A stretch of 22,520 nucleotides of DNA from DATHSY01 sp046729855 (GCA_046729855.1 JBKPHM010000007.1:1-22520); one strand, 5' to 3'. Counted from the first letter of the stretch, positions 14,024 to 22,453 are shown. Notes: a model not told the origin generated them from the sequence alone. Numbers and translations: made by a program.

Positions 14024-15904
14024 TCAGACCGAGGTCGTGCGGCGCTGCCGCGCCAGGATCTCGTCGGCGGTCACCGGCCGGCAGAAGTAGTAGCCCTGGC
14101 CGAAGCGGCAGCCGCGCTCGACCAGGAAGAGCCACTGATCCTGGGTCTCGATCCCTTCGGCGAGCGGCGTCATGTTCAACCCGGCCGCGAGCTGGATCAC
14201 CGCCTGCACCATGTTGCCCGCCTGCGGGTCGTCCGGGATGTCGCGCACGAACGACCGGTCGATCTTGAGCACGTCCACCGGAAGGTGCTTCAAGCGCGAC
14301 AACGACGAGTACCCGGTCCCGAAGTCGTCGATCGCGAGGCGCAGGCCGCGTCCGTGCAGGTCCCACAGGATCCGCTGCGTCCGGTCGGGGTCGGTCATCG
14401 CGGCCGACTCCGTGATCTCGACCATGACCGAGCGCGGATCGATCCCGCCGGACTCGAGCCGCGACATCAGCCGCTGCGCGACGTCGGGCTGCCACAGCTG
14501 TCGCGGGGACAGGTTGAACCCGATCTCCAGCTCGAGCCCGTCGTCGCGCCAGGACATGCCCTGGCGCGACAGCTCCTCGACGACCCAGTCGCCGATCACG
14601 TCGATCAGACCCATCTCCTCGGCGAGCGGGATGAACTCGCCCGGCGGCACCAGCCCACCGTTGGGGTCGTTCCACCGGATCAGCGCCTCCACGCCCACCA
14701 TCCTGCCCTCGAGCAGGTCGAAGATCGGCTGGTAGTGGAGCATCCAGTTCTGGTTCTCGACCGCCTTGCGCAGCCGCGTGGTCATCGACAGCTTGCCGCG
14801 GAAGTCCTCGATCACGTTGGCGTACATCAGGTAGCCGCCCGGACCCATCTGCTTGGTCCGGTACATCGCGGTGTCGGCGTTGCGCATCAGCTCGAGGGCG
14901 TCCTGCCCGTGGTTCGGGAACATGCTGATCCCGATACTGGCCGTCACGTAGACCTCGGTGCCGCCGATCTCGAACGGCGTCCGCAGGGCCTCCTGGATCC
15001 GCGTTACGACCGACTCGGCGATCAGGGCCGGCGTCTCCGAGCCGTCCGGCAGGCCGCTCGACGGCGTCCGCTCGAGGTCGGCGAGCAGAAGGAGGAACTC
15101 GTCGCCGCCCTGCCGCGCAACCAGGTCGGTGTCGCGCGTCGCCTCGCGGAGCCGCTCCCCGAGCTGGCGGATCAGCTCGTCGCCGGCCTCGTGTCCGAGG
15201 CTGTCGTTCACGAGCTTGAAGTCGTCGACGTCGATCAGCATCACGGCGACGCCGACGTCGTGCCGCCGGGCACGTGCGATCGCGAGCCCGAGGAGCTCCT
15301 CGAACATCGCGCGGTTCGGCAGCTCGGTGAGGTTGTCGTGGTACGCGAGGAATGCGGCTTGCTCCTCGGCCTCCTTGCGGTCGGTGATGTCCAGCATCAC
15401 GCCGTGAATGAACGCCGGGTTCCCGTCTGCGTCGCGGACGACCGTGGCGCTGTCCCGGAACCACACGACGCGCCCGTCCCGCGCGATCAGCCGGTACTCG
15501 AAGGTAAAGCCACTGCCCGCGTCGCGCCCTGCGATGTACTCGGCGAGCGCGCGGTCACGGTCCTCGGGGTGCAGGTGCCTGGTCCACAGGTGCGGGTCGT
15601 CCATGTACTCCTGCGGCGTGATCCCGAGGAGCGCCTCCATCTGCGGGCTCACGTAGGTCGTCACCATCGACTCGTCGGCGACGTCGATGTACACGATCGC
15701 GGGGATCTGCTCCACGAGCGCCCGGTACTTCTCGTGGGCCTCGTGGAGCTCCTCCTCGGACCGCCGCAGCTCTCCCGACAGCATCCGGAGCATCTCGACG
15801 GCGTCCGTCGGCAGACGATCGCTATGGTCGAGCAGCGTCTGCACAGCCTCGAGCGCCCCGAGCGGGTGCTCGGAACGCGGCGAGGACTCGTTGTCGGCGT
15901 TCAA
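14024..15904 (-). CDS. PAS-GGDEF-EAL cyclic-di-GMP synthase/phosphodiesterase
   Basis: A 626-residue cytoplasmic signalling protein. A helical lead (about 40-65, possibly coiled coil) is followed by a PAS domain with PAC end (about 66-178), a GGDEF domain (about 180-350) and an EAL domain (about 372-618). GGDEF is intact at 266-270 and an inhibitory-site RDTD lies five residues before it (257-260). EAL is intact at 406-408, with NLSPRQL (464-470), EITES (496-500), DDFGTGYSSL (526-535), K547 and E583. Both making and breaking cyclic-di-GMP are therefore possible, gated by the PAS sensor. No membrane segment. The start appears to be TTG, with GGAGGGG (15915-15921) ten bases upstream. It lies 104 bases downstream of the lipoprotein gene. 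Confidence 0.94.
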   Translation of the reverse strand: MNADNESSPRSEHPLGALEAVQTLLDHSDRLPTDAVEMLRMLSGELRRSEEELHEAHEKYRALVEQIPAIVYIDVADESMVTTYVSPQMEALLGITPQEYMDDPHLWTRHLHPEDRDRALAEYIAGRDAGSGFTFEYRLIARDGRVVWFRDSATVVRDADGNPAFIHGVMLDITDRKEAEEQAAFLAYHDNLTELPNRAMFEELLGLAIARARRHDVGVAVMLIDVDDFKLVNDSLGHEAGDELIRQLGERLREATRDTDLVARQGGDEFLLLLADLERTPSSGLPDGSETPALIAESVVTRIQEALRTPFEIGGTEVYVTASIGISMFPNHGQDALELMRNADTAMYRTKQMGPGGYLMYANVIEDFRGKLSMTTRLRKAVENQNWMLHYQPIFDLLEGRMVGVEALIRWNDPNGGLVPPGEFIPLAEEMGLIDVIGDWVVEELSRQGMSWRDDGLELEIGFNLSPRQLWQPDVAQRLMSRLESGGIDPRSVMVEITESAAMTDPDRTQRILWDLHGRGLRLAIDDFGTGYSSLSRLKHLPVDVLKIDRSFVRDIPDDPQAGNMVQAVIQLAAGLNMTPLAEGIETQDQWLFLVERGCRFGQGYYFCRPVTADEILARQRRTTSV

Positions 15905-15983
15905 TGCCGTCAGACCCCTCCGTAGGCTCTGTTGGGGGTATCGGCATGGACCCCACCCCAGCTTGAATGCGGCAGGCGCGGGA

Positions 15984-15997
15984 CCCCCGAACGGGGG
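15984..15997. terminator. Short hairpin downstream of the lipoprotein gene
   Basis: CCCCCG and CGGGGG, two bases apart, form a tight hairpin 11 bases past the lipoprotein stop on the minus strand. It is short and lacks a T-tract, so it is only a weak terminator candidate before the cyclic-di-GMP gene. Confidence 0.35.
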
Positions 15998-16008
15998 ACG
16001 CGTCGACG

Positions 16009-16887
16009 TCAGCAGCCGGACTCGTCGGGCAGGAGCGGCCGGATCACGATCGTGAATCGTTCGCCGTCGCTACGCCACGGCGTGAGCTGGTTGGTCTGGG
16101 CCGCGACCTCGAGGAACGCGGCCGCGTCCTCGCCCTCGAGCGCGACGCACCGCACGCCCTCGATGTCCGTAACAGGATCGCCGAGTCGCGCGAGCGAGCC
16201 CGCGAGCGGCCAGTCGCTCGGCTCCTGGTTCAGTGCCGGGTCGGGCGATCCGGTGTACGGCTGCACGAACAGGCGGACGGCCGTGGCTGCGTACGGCTGC
16301 TCGGCGCCGACCGATCCCTCGGGGAGCCACTCGTCGAGCGAACCGAGCTTGGTCTGGAATCGGGCCAGGGCGGCCCGGGCCTCCACGTCCGCGTCCATGC
16401 ATGCTCCCTGATCCAGCCCGAGCGCGTACGCGGACACGACCTTCGTGCGACCATCGGCGGTGACGGTGAAGACGGTCCACGGGGCGTCCGTCACACACGG
16501 GTAGTCGTAGCGCGCTTCGGCTTCACTCGCCATCAGCCCGGCATCGCGAGCCGCGCGGAGGATCGCCTGGATCCCGTCTTCGTTGACGGTCCGCACGAGG
16601 AGGTTCGGCACCGCCGGGCTCGGATAGATCTCGATCTGAGGACCTTCGGTGATGATGCGGCCGTCGCCGTAGAGGGACAGCGAGGGCAGCTGACGCAGGG
16701 TGTACTCGATGGGGACGAAGCCGCCCTCATAGGCGACCCGCAGGATCAACTCGTCCGAGCCCGTCGGGTGGACGATCGGCTCGGGTCCCGAGCCTCCCCC
16801 GGAGCCTCCGGCGTCGTTCAACCGGCCGCAGCCGGCGCCCAGCAGCGCGAGCGGAACCAGCATGACGGCCGCGATCTTCGTCCTCAT
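16009..16887 (-). CDS. Predicted lipoprotein of unknown function
   Basis: A 292-residue protein. The lipoprotein signal peptide (1-20) has a hydrophobic core and ends LLGAGC with C20 as the likely lipidated cysteine; glycine at -3 is unusual for a lipobox. A Gly/Ser-rich spacer (about 26-36) follows. The rest is a soluble extracellular domain with no catalytic motif I know. It contains GGFVPIEYTLRQLPSLSLYGDGRII (from about residue 55), a pattern recalled from uncharacterised actinobacterial secreted proteins, four cysteines that could form disulfides, and a C-terminal cysteine. The start is an ATG with AAAGGA nine bases upstream. A longer open frame to 17346 is a shadow across the divergent tdh gene. 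Confidence 0.85.
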   Translation of the reverse strand: MRTKIAAVMLVPLALLGAGCGRLNDAGGSGGGSGPEPIVHPTGSDELILRVAYEGGFVPIEYTLRQLPSLSLYGDGRIITEGPQIEIYPSPAVPNLLVRTVNEDGIQAILRAARDAGLMASEAEARYDYPCVTDAPWTVFTVTADGRTKVVSAYALGLDQGACMDADVEARAALARFQTKLGSLDEWLPEGSVGAEQPYAATAVRLFVQPYTGSPDPALNQEPSDWPLAGSLARLGDPVTDIEGVRCVALEGEDAAAFLEVAAQTNQLTPWRSDGERFTIVIRPLLPDESGC

Positions 16888-17007
16888 CGGAGCGCATCCT
16901 TTCAACGGCGCCGGCTGAACGGCGGACGGGTTCGAAGTTGGCGGTTGGACGTGCCCTGCGGCCACCGTGTTCCGGGCGCGCAGCGGCATCGTCGCAGTCC
17001 CGTCGGG

Positions 17008-17013
17008 TACCCT
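17008..17013 (+). promoter_or_regulatory. Candidate -10 hexamer for tdh-kbl
   Basis: TACCCT, eight bases, then the ATG at 17022. A GGAGG directly abuts that ATG, too close to work for it, so either the transcript is leaderless or the in-frame ATG at 17034 is used. Confidence 0.4.
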
Positions 17014-17021
17014 GCCGGAGG

Positions 17022-18089
17022 ATGAGCGCGACGATGCGCGCGCTGCGCAAGACGGGCCGGGGTCCGGGCGCGGAGCTGGTCGACGTCCCGATCCCGGAGC
17101 CCGGAGAGGGCGAGGTCCTGCTCCGCGTCCACGCCGCGTCGATCTGCGGGACGGACCTCCACATATTCGACTGGAACGAATGGTCCGAGGGACGGATCCG
17201 GGTGCCCATGACGTTCGGTCACGAGGTCGCCGGCTACGTCGAGGAGGTCGGACCCGAGGTCCATCACATCCGCCGCGGCGCGTTCGCCGCGGCCGAGACG
17301 CACATCGCGTGCGGCATCTGCTCGACCTGCCGCACCGGCCGGGCACACATCTGCCAGAACCTCCGGATCCTGGGCGTGGACACCGAAGGAGCGTTCGCCG
17401 AGTACGTGGTGATCCCGGCGCCCAATGCCTGGATCGTGGGCGACCGGATCCAACCCGACGTCGCGTCGGTCATGGAGCCGTTCGGCAACGCGGTGCACGC
17501 GGCGTTCGGCACCGAGGGCGGCGAGGACCTGCTCACGAACCCGGTCGCTGTCATCGGGTGCGGACCGATCGGTCTGTTCGCCGTCGGCATCGCGCGGGCG
17601 CTCGGCGCGTGGAAGGTGATCGCGATCGAACCCAACGAGTACCGCCGCGACCTCGCCGCGAAGATGGGGGCGGACCTTCTCGTCGACCCGCTCGCGCACG
17701 ACCCGGTCGACGTCGTACTGCGTGAGACCGACGGCGCCGGTGCCGAGGTCGTCCTCGAGATGTCGGGCAACGCGCGGGCGATCGACCAGGGGACGCGGAT
17801 GCTCGCGAGGGGAGGGCGGATGTCGCTCCTCGGTCTGCCGGACCGGCCCGTGACGTTGGACCTGAACGACCAGGTGATCTTCAAGGAGGCCCGGATCTTG
17901 GGGATCACCGGCCGCGAGATGTTCCGAACGTGGCAGCAGACGACGACGCTGTTGTCGACGGGCCGCGTCGACGTGACGCCGGTCATCACGCACCGGTTCC
18001 CGCTCGACCGGTTCGAGGAGGCGTTCGACGTGACGGCGTCCGGTCGCTCGGCCAAGGTCATCATGTTCCCCGGAGCGATGACGGCGTGA
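17022..18089 (+). CDS. tdh: L-threonine 3-dehydrogenase
   Basis: A 355-residue zinc-dependent medium-chain dehydrogenase that oxidises L-threonine with NAD+ to 2-amino-3-ketobutyrate. ICGTDLHIFDWNEW (41-54) is the threonine-dehydrogenase signature. Catalytic zinc residues C42, H67, E68; structural zinc cysteines C97, C100, C103, C111; NAD-binding GCGPIG at 179-184 with an acidic residue (E203) after the second strand, favouring NAD over NADP. Its stop overlaps the GTG start of kbl (GTGA), the usual pairing for this pathway, which supports the substrate call over other alcohol dehydrogenases. Start: ATG at 17022, or possibly 17034, four codons later. Confidence 0.95.
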   Translation: MSATMRALRKTGRGPGAELVDVPIPEPGEGEVLLRVHAASICGTDLHIFDWNEWSEGRIRVPMTFGHEVAGYVEEVGPEVHHIRRGAFAAAETHIACGICSTCRTGRAHICQNLRILGVDTEGAFAEYVVIPAPNAWIVGDRIQPDVASVMEPFGNAVHAAFGTEGGEDLLTNPVAVIGCGPIGLFAVGIARALGAWKVIAIEPNEYRRDLAAKMGADLLVDPLAHDPVDVVLRETDGAGAEVVLEMSGNARAIDQGTRMLARGGRMSLLGLPDRPVTLDLNDQVIFKEARILGITGREMFRTWQQTTTLLSTGRVDVTPVITHRFPLDRFEEAFDVTASGRSAKVIMFPGAMTA

Positions 18090-19276
18090 CGTCGGGCGGG
18101 GCGCTCGGCTACCTGGGGGAGCGGCTCTCGGAGCTCGAGCGCGACGGGCTGCTGCTGCGCCCGCGAACGCTCGAGGGTCCGACCGGCGCGCGGGCGCGGT
18201 TCGACGGACGCGAGGTCGTGAACCTGGCGTCGAACAACTATCTCGGTCTGGCGAACCATCCCCGAATGAATGCCGCCGCCTCGCGCGCGGCCAAGGAGCT
18301 GGGCGCCGGCACCGGGGCCGTCCGCACGATCGCCGGCTCGATGACGATCCATCGCGAGCTCGAGGCGCGGTTTGCCGCCTTCAAGCACGCCGAGGACGCG
18401 CTGATGTTCCAGTCCGGGTTCGCGGCGAACGCCGGGACCGTGGCGGCGATTCTCGACAGGAAGGATGTCATCGTCTCGGACCAACTGAACCATGCGTCCA
18501 TCATCGACGGCGCGCGGCTCTCGCGCGCCGAGATCAAGGTGTTCCCGCACAAGGACGTCGATGCTGCCGACGCGTTGCTCGTCGAGACCAAACGGCCCGG
18601 TCGCAGGCAGCTGCTGATCACCGACGGCGTGTTCTCGATGGACGGCGATATCGCGCCGCTACCGGCGCTCGTCGAGGTCGCCGAACGGCACGAGGCGATC
18701 ATGATGATCGACGACGCGCACGCGAGCGGCGTGCTGGGACGAAGCGGCGCCGGCACGGTCGATCACTTCGGGTTGCACGGGCGCGTGGACGTTCAGGTCG
18801 GCACGCTTTCGAAGGCGATCGGCGTGCTGGGCGGGTTCATCGCGGGCTCGACCCAGCTGATCCGGTGGCTGGTGAACCGTGGGCGCCCCTACCTGTTCTC
18901 GACGAGCGCGCCGCCTGCGGTCGTGGCGGCCTGCATCGAGGCGCTCGACATCATCGCGGAGGAGCCGGATCGGTTGCAGCGGCTCTGGGACAACACGAGG
19001 TCGTTCAAGGCGGGACTGGAGGCGTTCGGGTTCGACACCGGCGAGAGCGAGACGCCGATCACGCCGGTCATCACCGGCGACGAGGAGACGACGCAGACGT
19101 TCGCCCGCCGGCTCTTCGAGGAGGGTGTCTTCACGCCGGCGATCGTGTTCCCGACGGTCGCGAAGGGACGCGCTCGCGTCCGGACGATCGTGACGGCCGA
19201 GCACGCGGCGGCCGACCTGGAGGAAGCACTCGCCGCGTTCGGCCGCGTCGGAAAGGAGCTCGGCGTCCTGGTTTAG
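18086..19276 (+). CDS. kbl: Glycine C-acetyltransferase (2-amino-3-ketobutyrate CoA ligase)
   Basis: A 396-residue PLP enzyme of the alpha-oxoamine synthase family. It splits 2-amino-3-ketobutyrate with CoA into glycine and acetyl-CoA, completing threonine breakdown started by Tdh. Seen: NLASNNYLGL (46-55), DQLNHASIIDG (132-142), TDGVFSMDGD (179-188), IDDAHASG (208-215) and the PLP lysine K243 in GTLSKAIG. The family also includes KAS-type synthases such as BioF, but the coupled tdh makes Kbl the natural call. Start: GTG overlapping the tdh stop, with a GGAG upstream. It is convergent with tetR, and the two stop codons share bases (19273-19276). Confidence 0.95.
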   Translation: MTSGGALGYLGERLSELERDGLLLRPRTLEGPTGARARFDGREVVNLASNNYLGLANHPRMNAAASRAAKELGAGTGAVRTIAGSMTIHRELEARFAAFKHAEDALMFQSGFAANAGTVAAILDRKDVIVSDQLNHASIIDGARLSRAEIKVFPHKDVDAADALLVETKRPGRRQLLITDGVFSMDGDIAPLPALVEVAERHEAIMMIDDAHASGVLGRSGAGTVDHFGLHGRVDVQVGTLSKAIGVLGGFIAGSTQLIRWLVNRGRPYLFSTSAPPAVVAACIEALDIIAEEPDRLQRLWDNTRSFKAGLEAFGFDTGESETPITPVITGDEETTQTFARRLFEEGVFTPAIVFPTVAKGRARVRTIVTAEHAAADLEEALAAFGRVGKELGVLV

Positions 19277-19953
19277 CTCGAGGCGGCCTTCGCGCGGATG
19301 CCCTCGAGCAGCAGGTCGAGTCCGATCTCAAACGTGGCATCCATGTCGCACTCCACGAACCAAGGCAGCATCTGCTCAAGGCACGGAAACTCGGGTGGGA
19401 TCTGGTGGGCCGTGTCGCCGGAGCGGAACCGACCCGTCGGATCGGGGCGGCCCGGCGCGAGGTTGCCGATCTCCATCGTGACCAAGCCGAAGATGTACCC
19501 GCCGATCGCATGGAAGGCGTGCACCGTGTCTCGCTCCGTCAGTCCGGCCCGGCGGAGGACGGCGAGCGCGATCTCGGTCGGCCGAAGCATCTCGGCGGAC
19601 GTCATTGGATGGTCGCGTTCGACGAGCAGCCGCATGACGCCGGGGTGCGCCTTCAGGAGCCTCCGCCACTCGCGCGCGGCGTCGCGGCCCTGCTCGACCC
19701 AATCGTCGTCCATGTTCTCCCACCGGAACTCGGCCATAACGGCCTCGGTGACGCCGTCGAGCAGGTCCTCCTTGTCTCGGACGTGGTTGTACAACGACAT
19801 GGCCTCGACGCCGAGCTCGCGGCCGACGCGGCGCATCGTGACGGACTCGAGGCCCTCCCGGTCCATGATCTCGAGCGCGGTGCGAACGACGCGCTCCCGG
19901 GTCAGGTGCTCGCGTTTCGGGCTCTCGGCGACCCTGCCTGCCTTCGTGTTCAC
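19273..19953 (-). CDS. TetR-family repressor, TetR_C_1 type
   Basis: A 226-residue regulator. The N-terminal helix-turn-helix (about 18-62: RERVVRTALEIMDREG, then VTMRRVGRELGVEAMSLYNHV) is typical TetR; the rest is an all-helical ligand-binding domain resembling the TetR/Rv0302-like C-terminal type. It is divergent from the MMPL transporter gene, whose promoter carries three operator copies, so it most likely represses the transporter and itself until an inducer binds. I chose the GTG at 19951-19953, which has GAGGAG eleven bases upstream; an in-frame GTG at 20001 would add 16 residues but starts inside the first operator copy, close behind the candidate -10. The last codons overlap the end of kbl. 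Confidence 0.92.
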   Translation of the reverse strand: MNTKAGRVAESPKREHLTRERVVRTALEIMDREGLESVTMRRVGRELGVEAMSLYNHVRDKEDLLDGVTEAVMAEFRWENMDDDWVEQGRDAAREWRRLLKAHPGVMRLLVERDHPMTSAEMLRPTEIALAVLRRAGLTERDTVHAFHAIGGYIFGLVTMEIGNLAPGRPDPTGRFRSGDTAHQIPPEFPCLEQMLPWFVECDMDATFEIGLDLLLEGIRAKAASS

Positions 19954-19994
19954 CGAACGTTCAGCTCCTCGTCGGATCCTTCTGATGTGGGGGG

Positions 19995-20023
19995 TTGACA
20001 CTTACGGCGTACGTGGATATTAC
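19995..20023 (+). promoter_or_regulatory. Sigma70-type promoter of the MMPL transporter gene
   Basis: TTGACA (19995-20000), a 17-base spacer, then TATTAC (20018-20023). The -35 matches the consensus fully and the -10 at four of six positions. It predicts a start near 20030 and a leader of about 60 bases. The first operator copy lies in the spacer. Confidence 0.75.
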
Positions 20024-20048
20024 TGACGCCGTAAGCATATGCCGTAAG
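20001..20048. promoter_or_regulatory. Triple operator in the tetR-MMPL divergent promoter
   Basis: Three copies of an 11-mer: CTTACGGCGTA at 20001-20011 on plus, and on minus CTTACGGCGTC at 20025-20035 and CTTACGGCATA at 20038-20048. The first two form a perfect 10-bp inverted repeat with 15 bases between; the second and third are direct repeats 13 bases apart. Each copy contains a near-palindrome centred on TACG-N-CGTA. They cover the promoter spacer and the predicted transcription start, as expected for a repressor, most simply the adjacent TetR protein. Confidence 0.75.
20017..20022 (-). promoter_or_regulatory. Candidate -10 hexamer for tetR
   Basis: TAATAT on the minus strand, nearly overlapping the plus-strand -10. 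Both promoters would be shut by the same operators. No good -35 is seen. Confidence 0.45.
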
Positions 20049-20090
20049 TACGCCCGGGGACAAGCCGGGTTCGGAGGGAAGGGGTCGGAC

Positions 20091-22430
20091 ATGCGCTTGA
20101 ACCCGGAGACCTTCGCGAGGGCGAGCAGCCGGCACCCGTGGAGGACCGTGGCGATCTGGGTCGTGGTCCTCGTCGCGGGCTTCGTCGCGTCGGCCACCAT
20201 CCTCTCGGATTCGTTGACGACGGACTTCGACTTCACGAACAACCCAGAGGCCAAACGCGCCCAGCAGATCCTGGAGCAGCGGCAGCTCGAGCGCGACGTC
20301 ATCCCCGAGACGATCGTCATGACCGGCGGTGAGGGCGCGGTGCTCGATCCCGCCTTCGCCGAGCGGGTCAACGCGGCGCTGGACGATCTGCGGGCCCTCG
20401 GTCCGCAAGTCGTCTCCCAGGTTCCCCAGAGCTACCCGCTGCCGGAAGAACTGGCGAGCGACCCCGAGACCGCCGCACTCGGTCCGATCCCGTCGAAGGA
20501 CGGCACCGCCGTACTGTTCACGGCGATCCTGGCCGGCGACACGGATCAGACGGCGTCGCATGTCGACGAGCTCGACGCGCTGAGGGAGGAATACACCGGC
20601 GACGGGACCAAGATGTACATGCTCGGCGAGCCCACCTCGACCGAGGACCTCAAGCAGATCTCCGAGGAGGACAGTCGACGCGGTGAGTTCGTCGGCGTCG
20701 CCGTCGCGATCGTCGTGCTGCTCGTCGTGTTCGGATCGCTGATCGCCGGTATCACGCCGATCGTCATGGGGATCCTCGCGATCGGGACGGCACTCGGGCT
20801 CGTCGGCGTGATCGGCATCCTTTGGCGTTTCAGCTTCTTCGTGCCGCAGCTGATCTCGATGATGGGTCTGGCTGTGGGGATCGACTACTCGCTCTTCATC
20901 GTCTCTCGGTACCGGGAAGAGCGGGCTCGCGGATACGACAACCTCGAGGCGATCGGCCGGTCGGGCGCCACGGCGAACCGCGCCGTGTTCTTCAGCGGGA
21001 TGACGGTCGTGTTGGCTCTGGCCGGCATGCTGCTCGTGCCGACCACGATCTTCCGTGGACTCGCGGGTGGCGCGATCATCGTGGTGCTCGTCTCGATCGC
21101 GCTGTCGATGACGTTCCTTCCCGCGATCATGGCGCTGTTCGCCGATCACCTGGTCAAGCCCGGCTGGTTGTTCGGCCGCGGCCGCACGCTCGAGCACGGG
21201 CGGCGCGGTGGGTTCTGGGACACGGTCACGCGAGGCGTCATGGCTCGCCCCGTGCTGTGGCTGGTGCTGTCGGCGACGTTCATGGCGGCGCTGTCGATCC
21301 CGTACTGGCTGCAGGGACACCCCGAGGACGAGGGCCGCGGGATCAAGACGGGGTTCTCGGGGATGTCGACCGTCCCGAAGGGCATCCAGACGAGGGACGC
21401 GTTCGACATCCTGGTCGCCAAGTTCCCAGAGGCGGGCCAGCAGTCGACCGCCGACGTCGTCGTGCCGGGCTCGGCGACGGACCCGTCGGTCACACAGGGC
21501 CTCGAGACGCTCGAGGGCGCCGTCTCGGACGATCGCGCGTTCGGTGAGCCGGCGCCGCCGGTGACGAGCGAGGACGGCGCGATCACGCTCATGCGAATCC
21601 CGTTCGTCGGGGCGGCGTCGGAATCGTCGAGTGAGGCCGCCGTCGCTGCGGTCACGCGTCTACGCGAGGACTACATCCCGCAGGCGTTCGGTCCGGCGTC
21701 CGGCGTGCTCGTCGGGGGCGAGACCGGTTTCGTCAAGGACTTCTTCGACGTCTCGGACTTCTACACGCCGGTCATCATCGCCCTGATCCTGGGGCTCTCG
21801 TTCCTGCTGTTGACGGTGGTGTTCCGCTCGGTCGTCGTGCCCGCGAAGGCGATCCTGATGAACCTGCTGTCGGTCGGTGCAGCCTACGGACTGATCGTCC
21901 TGCTCTTCCAGAAGGGCGGCCCGGAGTTCGCTCGCTCGATAGCGGACACGCTTGGCTTCATCCAGGTCGACGCGATCGAGTCGTGGCTCCCCTTGTTCCT
22001 GTTCTCGATCCTGTTCGGTCTCTCGATGGACTATCAGGTCTTCCTGCTGACGAGGATCCGTGAGGAGTACGACAAGACCGGCGACAACTCGGAGGCCGTT
22101 GCGTTCGGCCTGCGCACGACTGGCGGCATCATCACTGGCGCAGCCATCATCATGGTCGCCGTGTTCGCCGCGTTCTCGACCGGGCGCATCGCCGGTCTCC
22201 AGCAGATGGGCTTCGGGCTCGCCGTCGCGGTCTTCCTGGATGCCACGGTCGTGCGGTCGATCCTCGTTCCGTCGGCGATGAAGCTGCTGGGGGACGTGAA
22301 CTGGTACCTGCCGTCGTGGCTGCAGTGGCTCCCGCAGCTGCGGGTCGAGGGTCGCGAGGTCGAGCGGCTGGTGGAGGTGCTGCCGGCGGCGGAGTCGGAG
22401 GAACCCGAGCTGGTCTCGCGCGAGGACTAG
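20091..22430 (+). CDS. MMPL/RND-family membrane transporter
   Basis: A 779-residue polytopic protein built as two repeats: one membrane segment (18-38), an outer domain (about 40-200), and five to six segments to about 380; then a second segment near 420, an outer domain (about 440-560), and the last segment group to about 750. The proton-relay Asp-Tyr pairs sit in GIDYSLF (D265, Y266) and SMDYQVF (D647, Y648), both intact, each followed by an RxREE(Y) loop. MMPL proteins export lipids, siderophores or drugs by proton antiport; TetR control suggests an inducible exporter of a toxic or lipid-like compound. Start: ATG six bases after AAGGGG. The frame is open to 19995, but that part lies upstream of the predicted transcription start. 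The length is shorter than mycobacterial MmpL proteins. Confidence 0.93.
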   Translation: MRLNPETFARASSRHPWRTVAIWVVVLVAGFVASATILSDSLTTDFDFTNNPEAKRAQQILEQRQLERDVIPETIVMTGGEGAVLDPAFAERVNAALDDLRALGPQVVSQVPQSYPLPEELASDPETAALGPIPSKDGTAVLFTAILAGDTDQTASHVDELDALREEYTGDGTKMYMLGEPTSTEDLKQISEEDSRRGEFVGVAVAIVVLLVVFGSLIAGITPIVMGILAIGTALGLVGVIGILWRFSFFVPQLISMMGLAVGIDYSLFIVSRYREERARGYDNLEAIGRSGATANRAVFFSGMTVVLALAGMLLVPTTIFRGLAGGAIIVVLVSIALSMTFLPAIMALFADHLVKPGWLFGRGRTLEHGRRGGFWDTVTRGVMARPVLWLVLSATFMAALSIPYWLQGHPEDEGRGIKTGFSGMSTVPKGIQTRDAFDILVAKFPEAGQQSTADVVVPGSATDPSVTQGLETLEGAVSDDRAFGEPAPPVTSEDGAITLMRIPFVGAASESSSEAAVAAVTRLREDYIPQAFGPASGVLVGGETGFVKDFFDVSDFYTPVIIALILGLSFLLLTVVFRSVVVPAKAILMNLLSVGAAYGLIVLLFQKGGPEFARSIADTLGFIQVDAIESWLPLFLFSILFGLSMDYQVFLLTRIREEYDKTGDNSEAVAFGLRTTGGIITGAAIIMVAVFAAFSTGRIAGLQQMGFGLAVAVFLDATVVRSILVPSAMKLLGDVNWYLPSWLQWLPQLRVEGREVERLVEVLPAAESEEPELVSRED

Positions 22431-22453
22431 CCGCTCGGCCGCTCAATCCCTTC

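Noticed and set aside
13281..15464. 727-residue minus-strand frame over the HlyIII and cyclic-di-GMP genes
   Set aside because: Overlaps two genes with clear motifs; its translation is Arg/Asp-rich and without recognisable domains.
13931..15925. 664-residue plus-strand frame antisense to the cyclic-di-GMP gene
   Set aside because: Antisense shadow produced by codon bias; no start signal or domain.
19995..20090. Upstream start of the MMPL protein
   Set aside because: It would begin in the -35 box, before the predicted transcription start. The ATG at 20091 has a ribosome binding site and a normal family N terminus.
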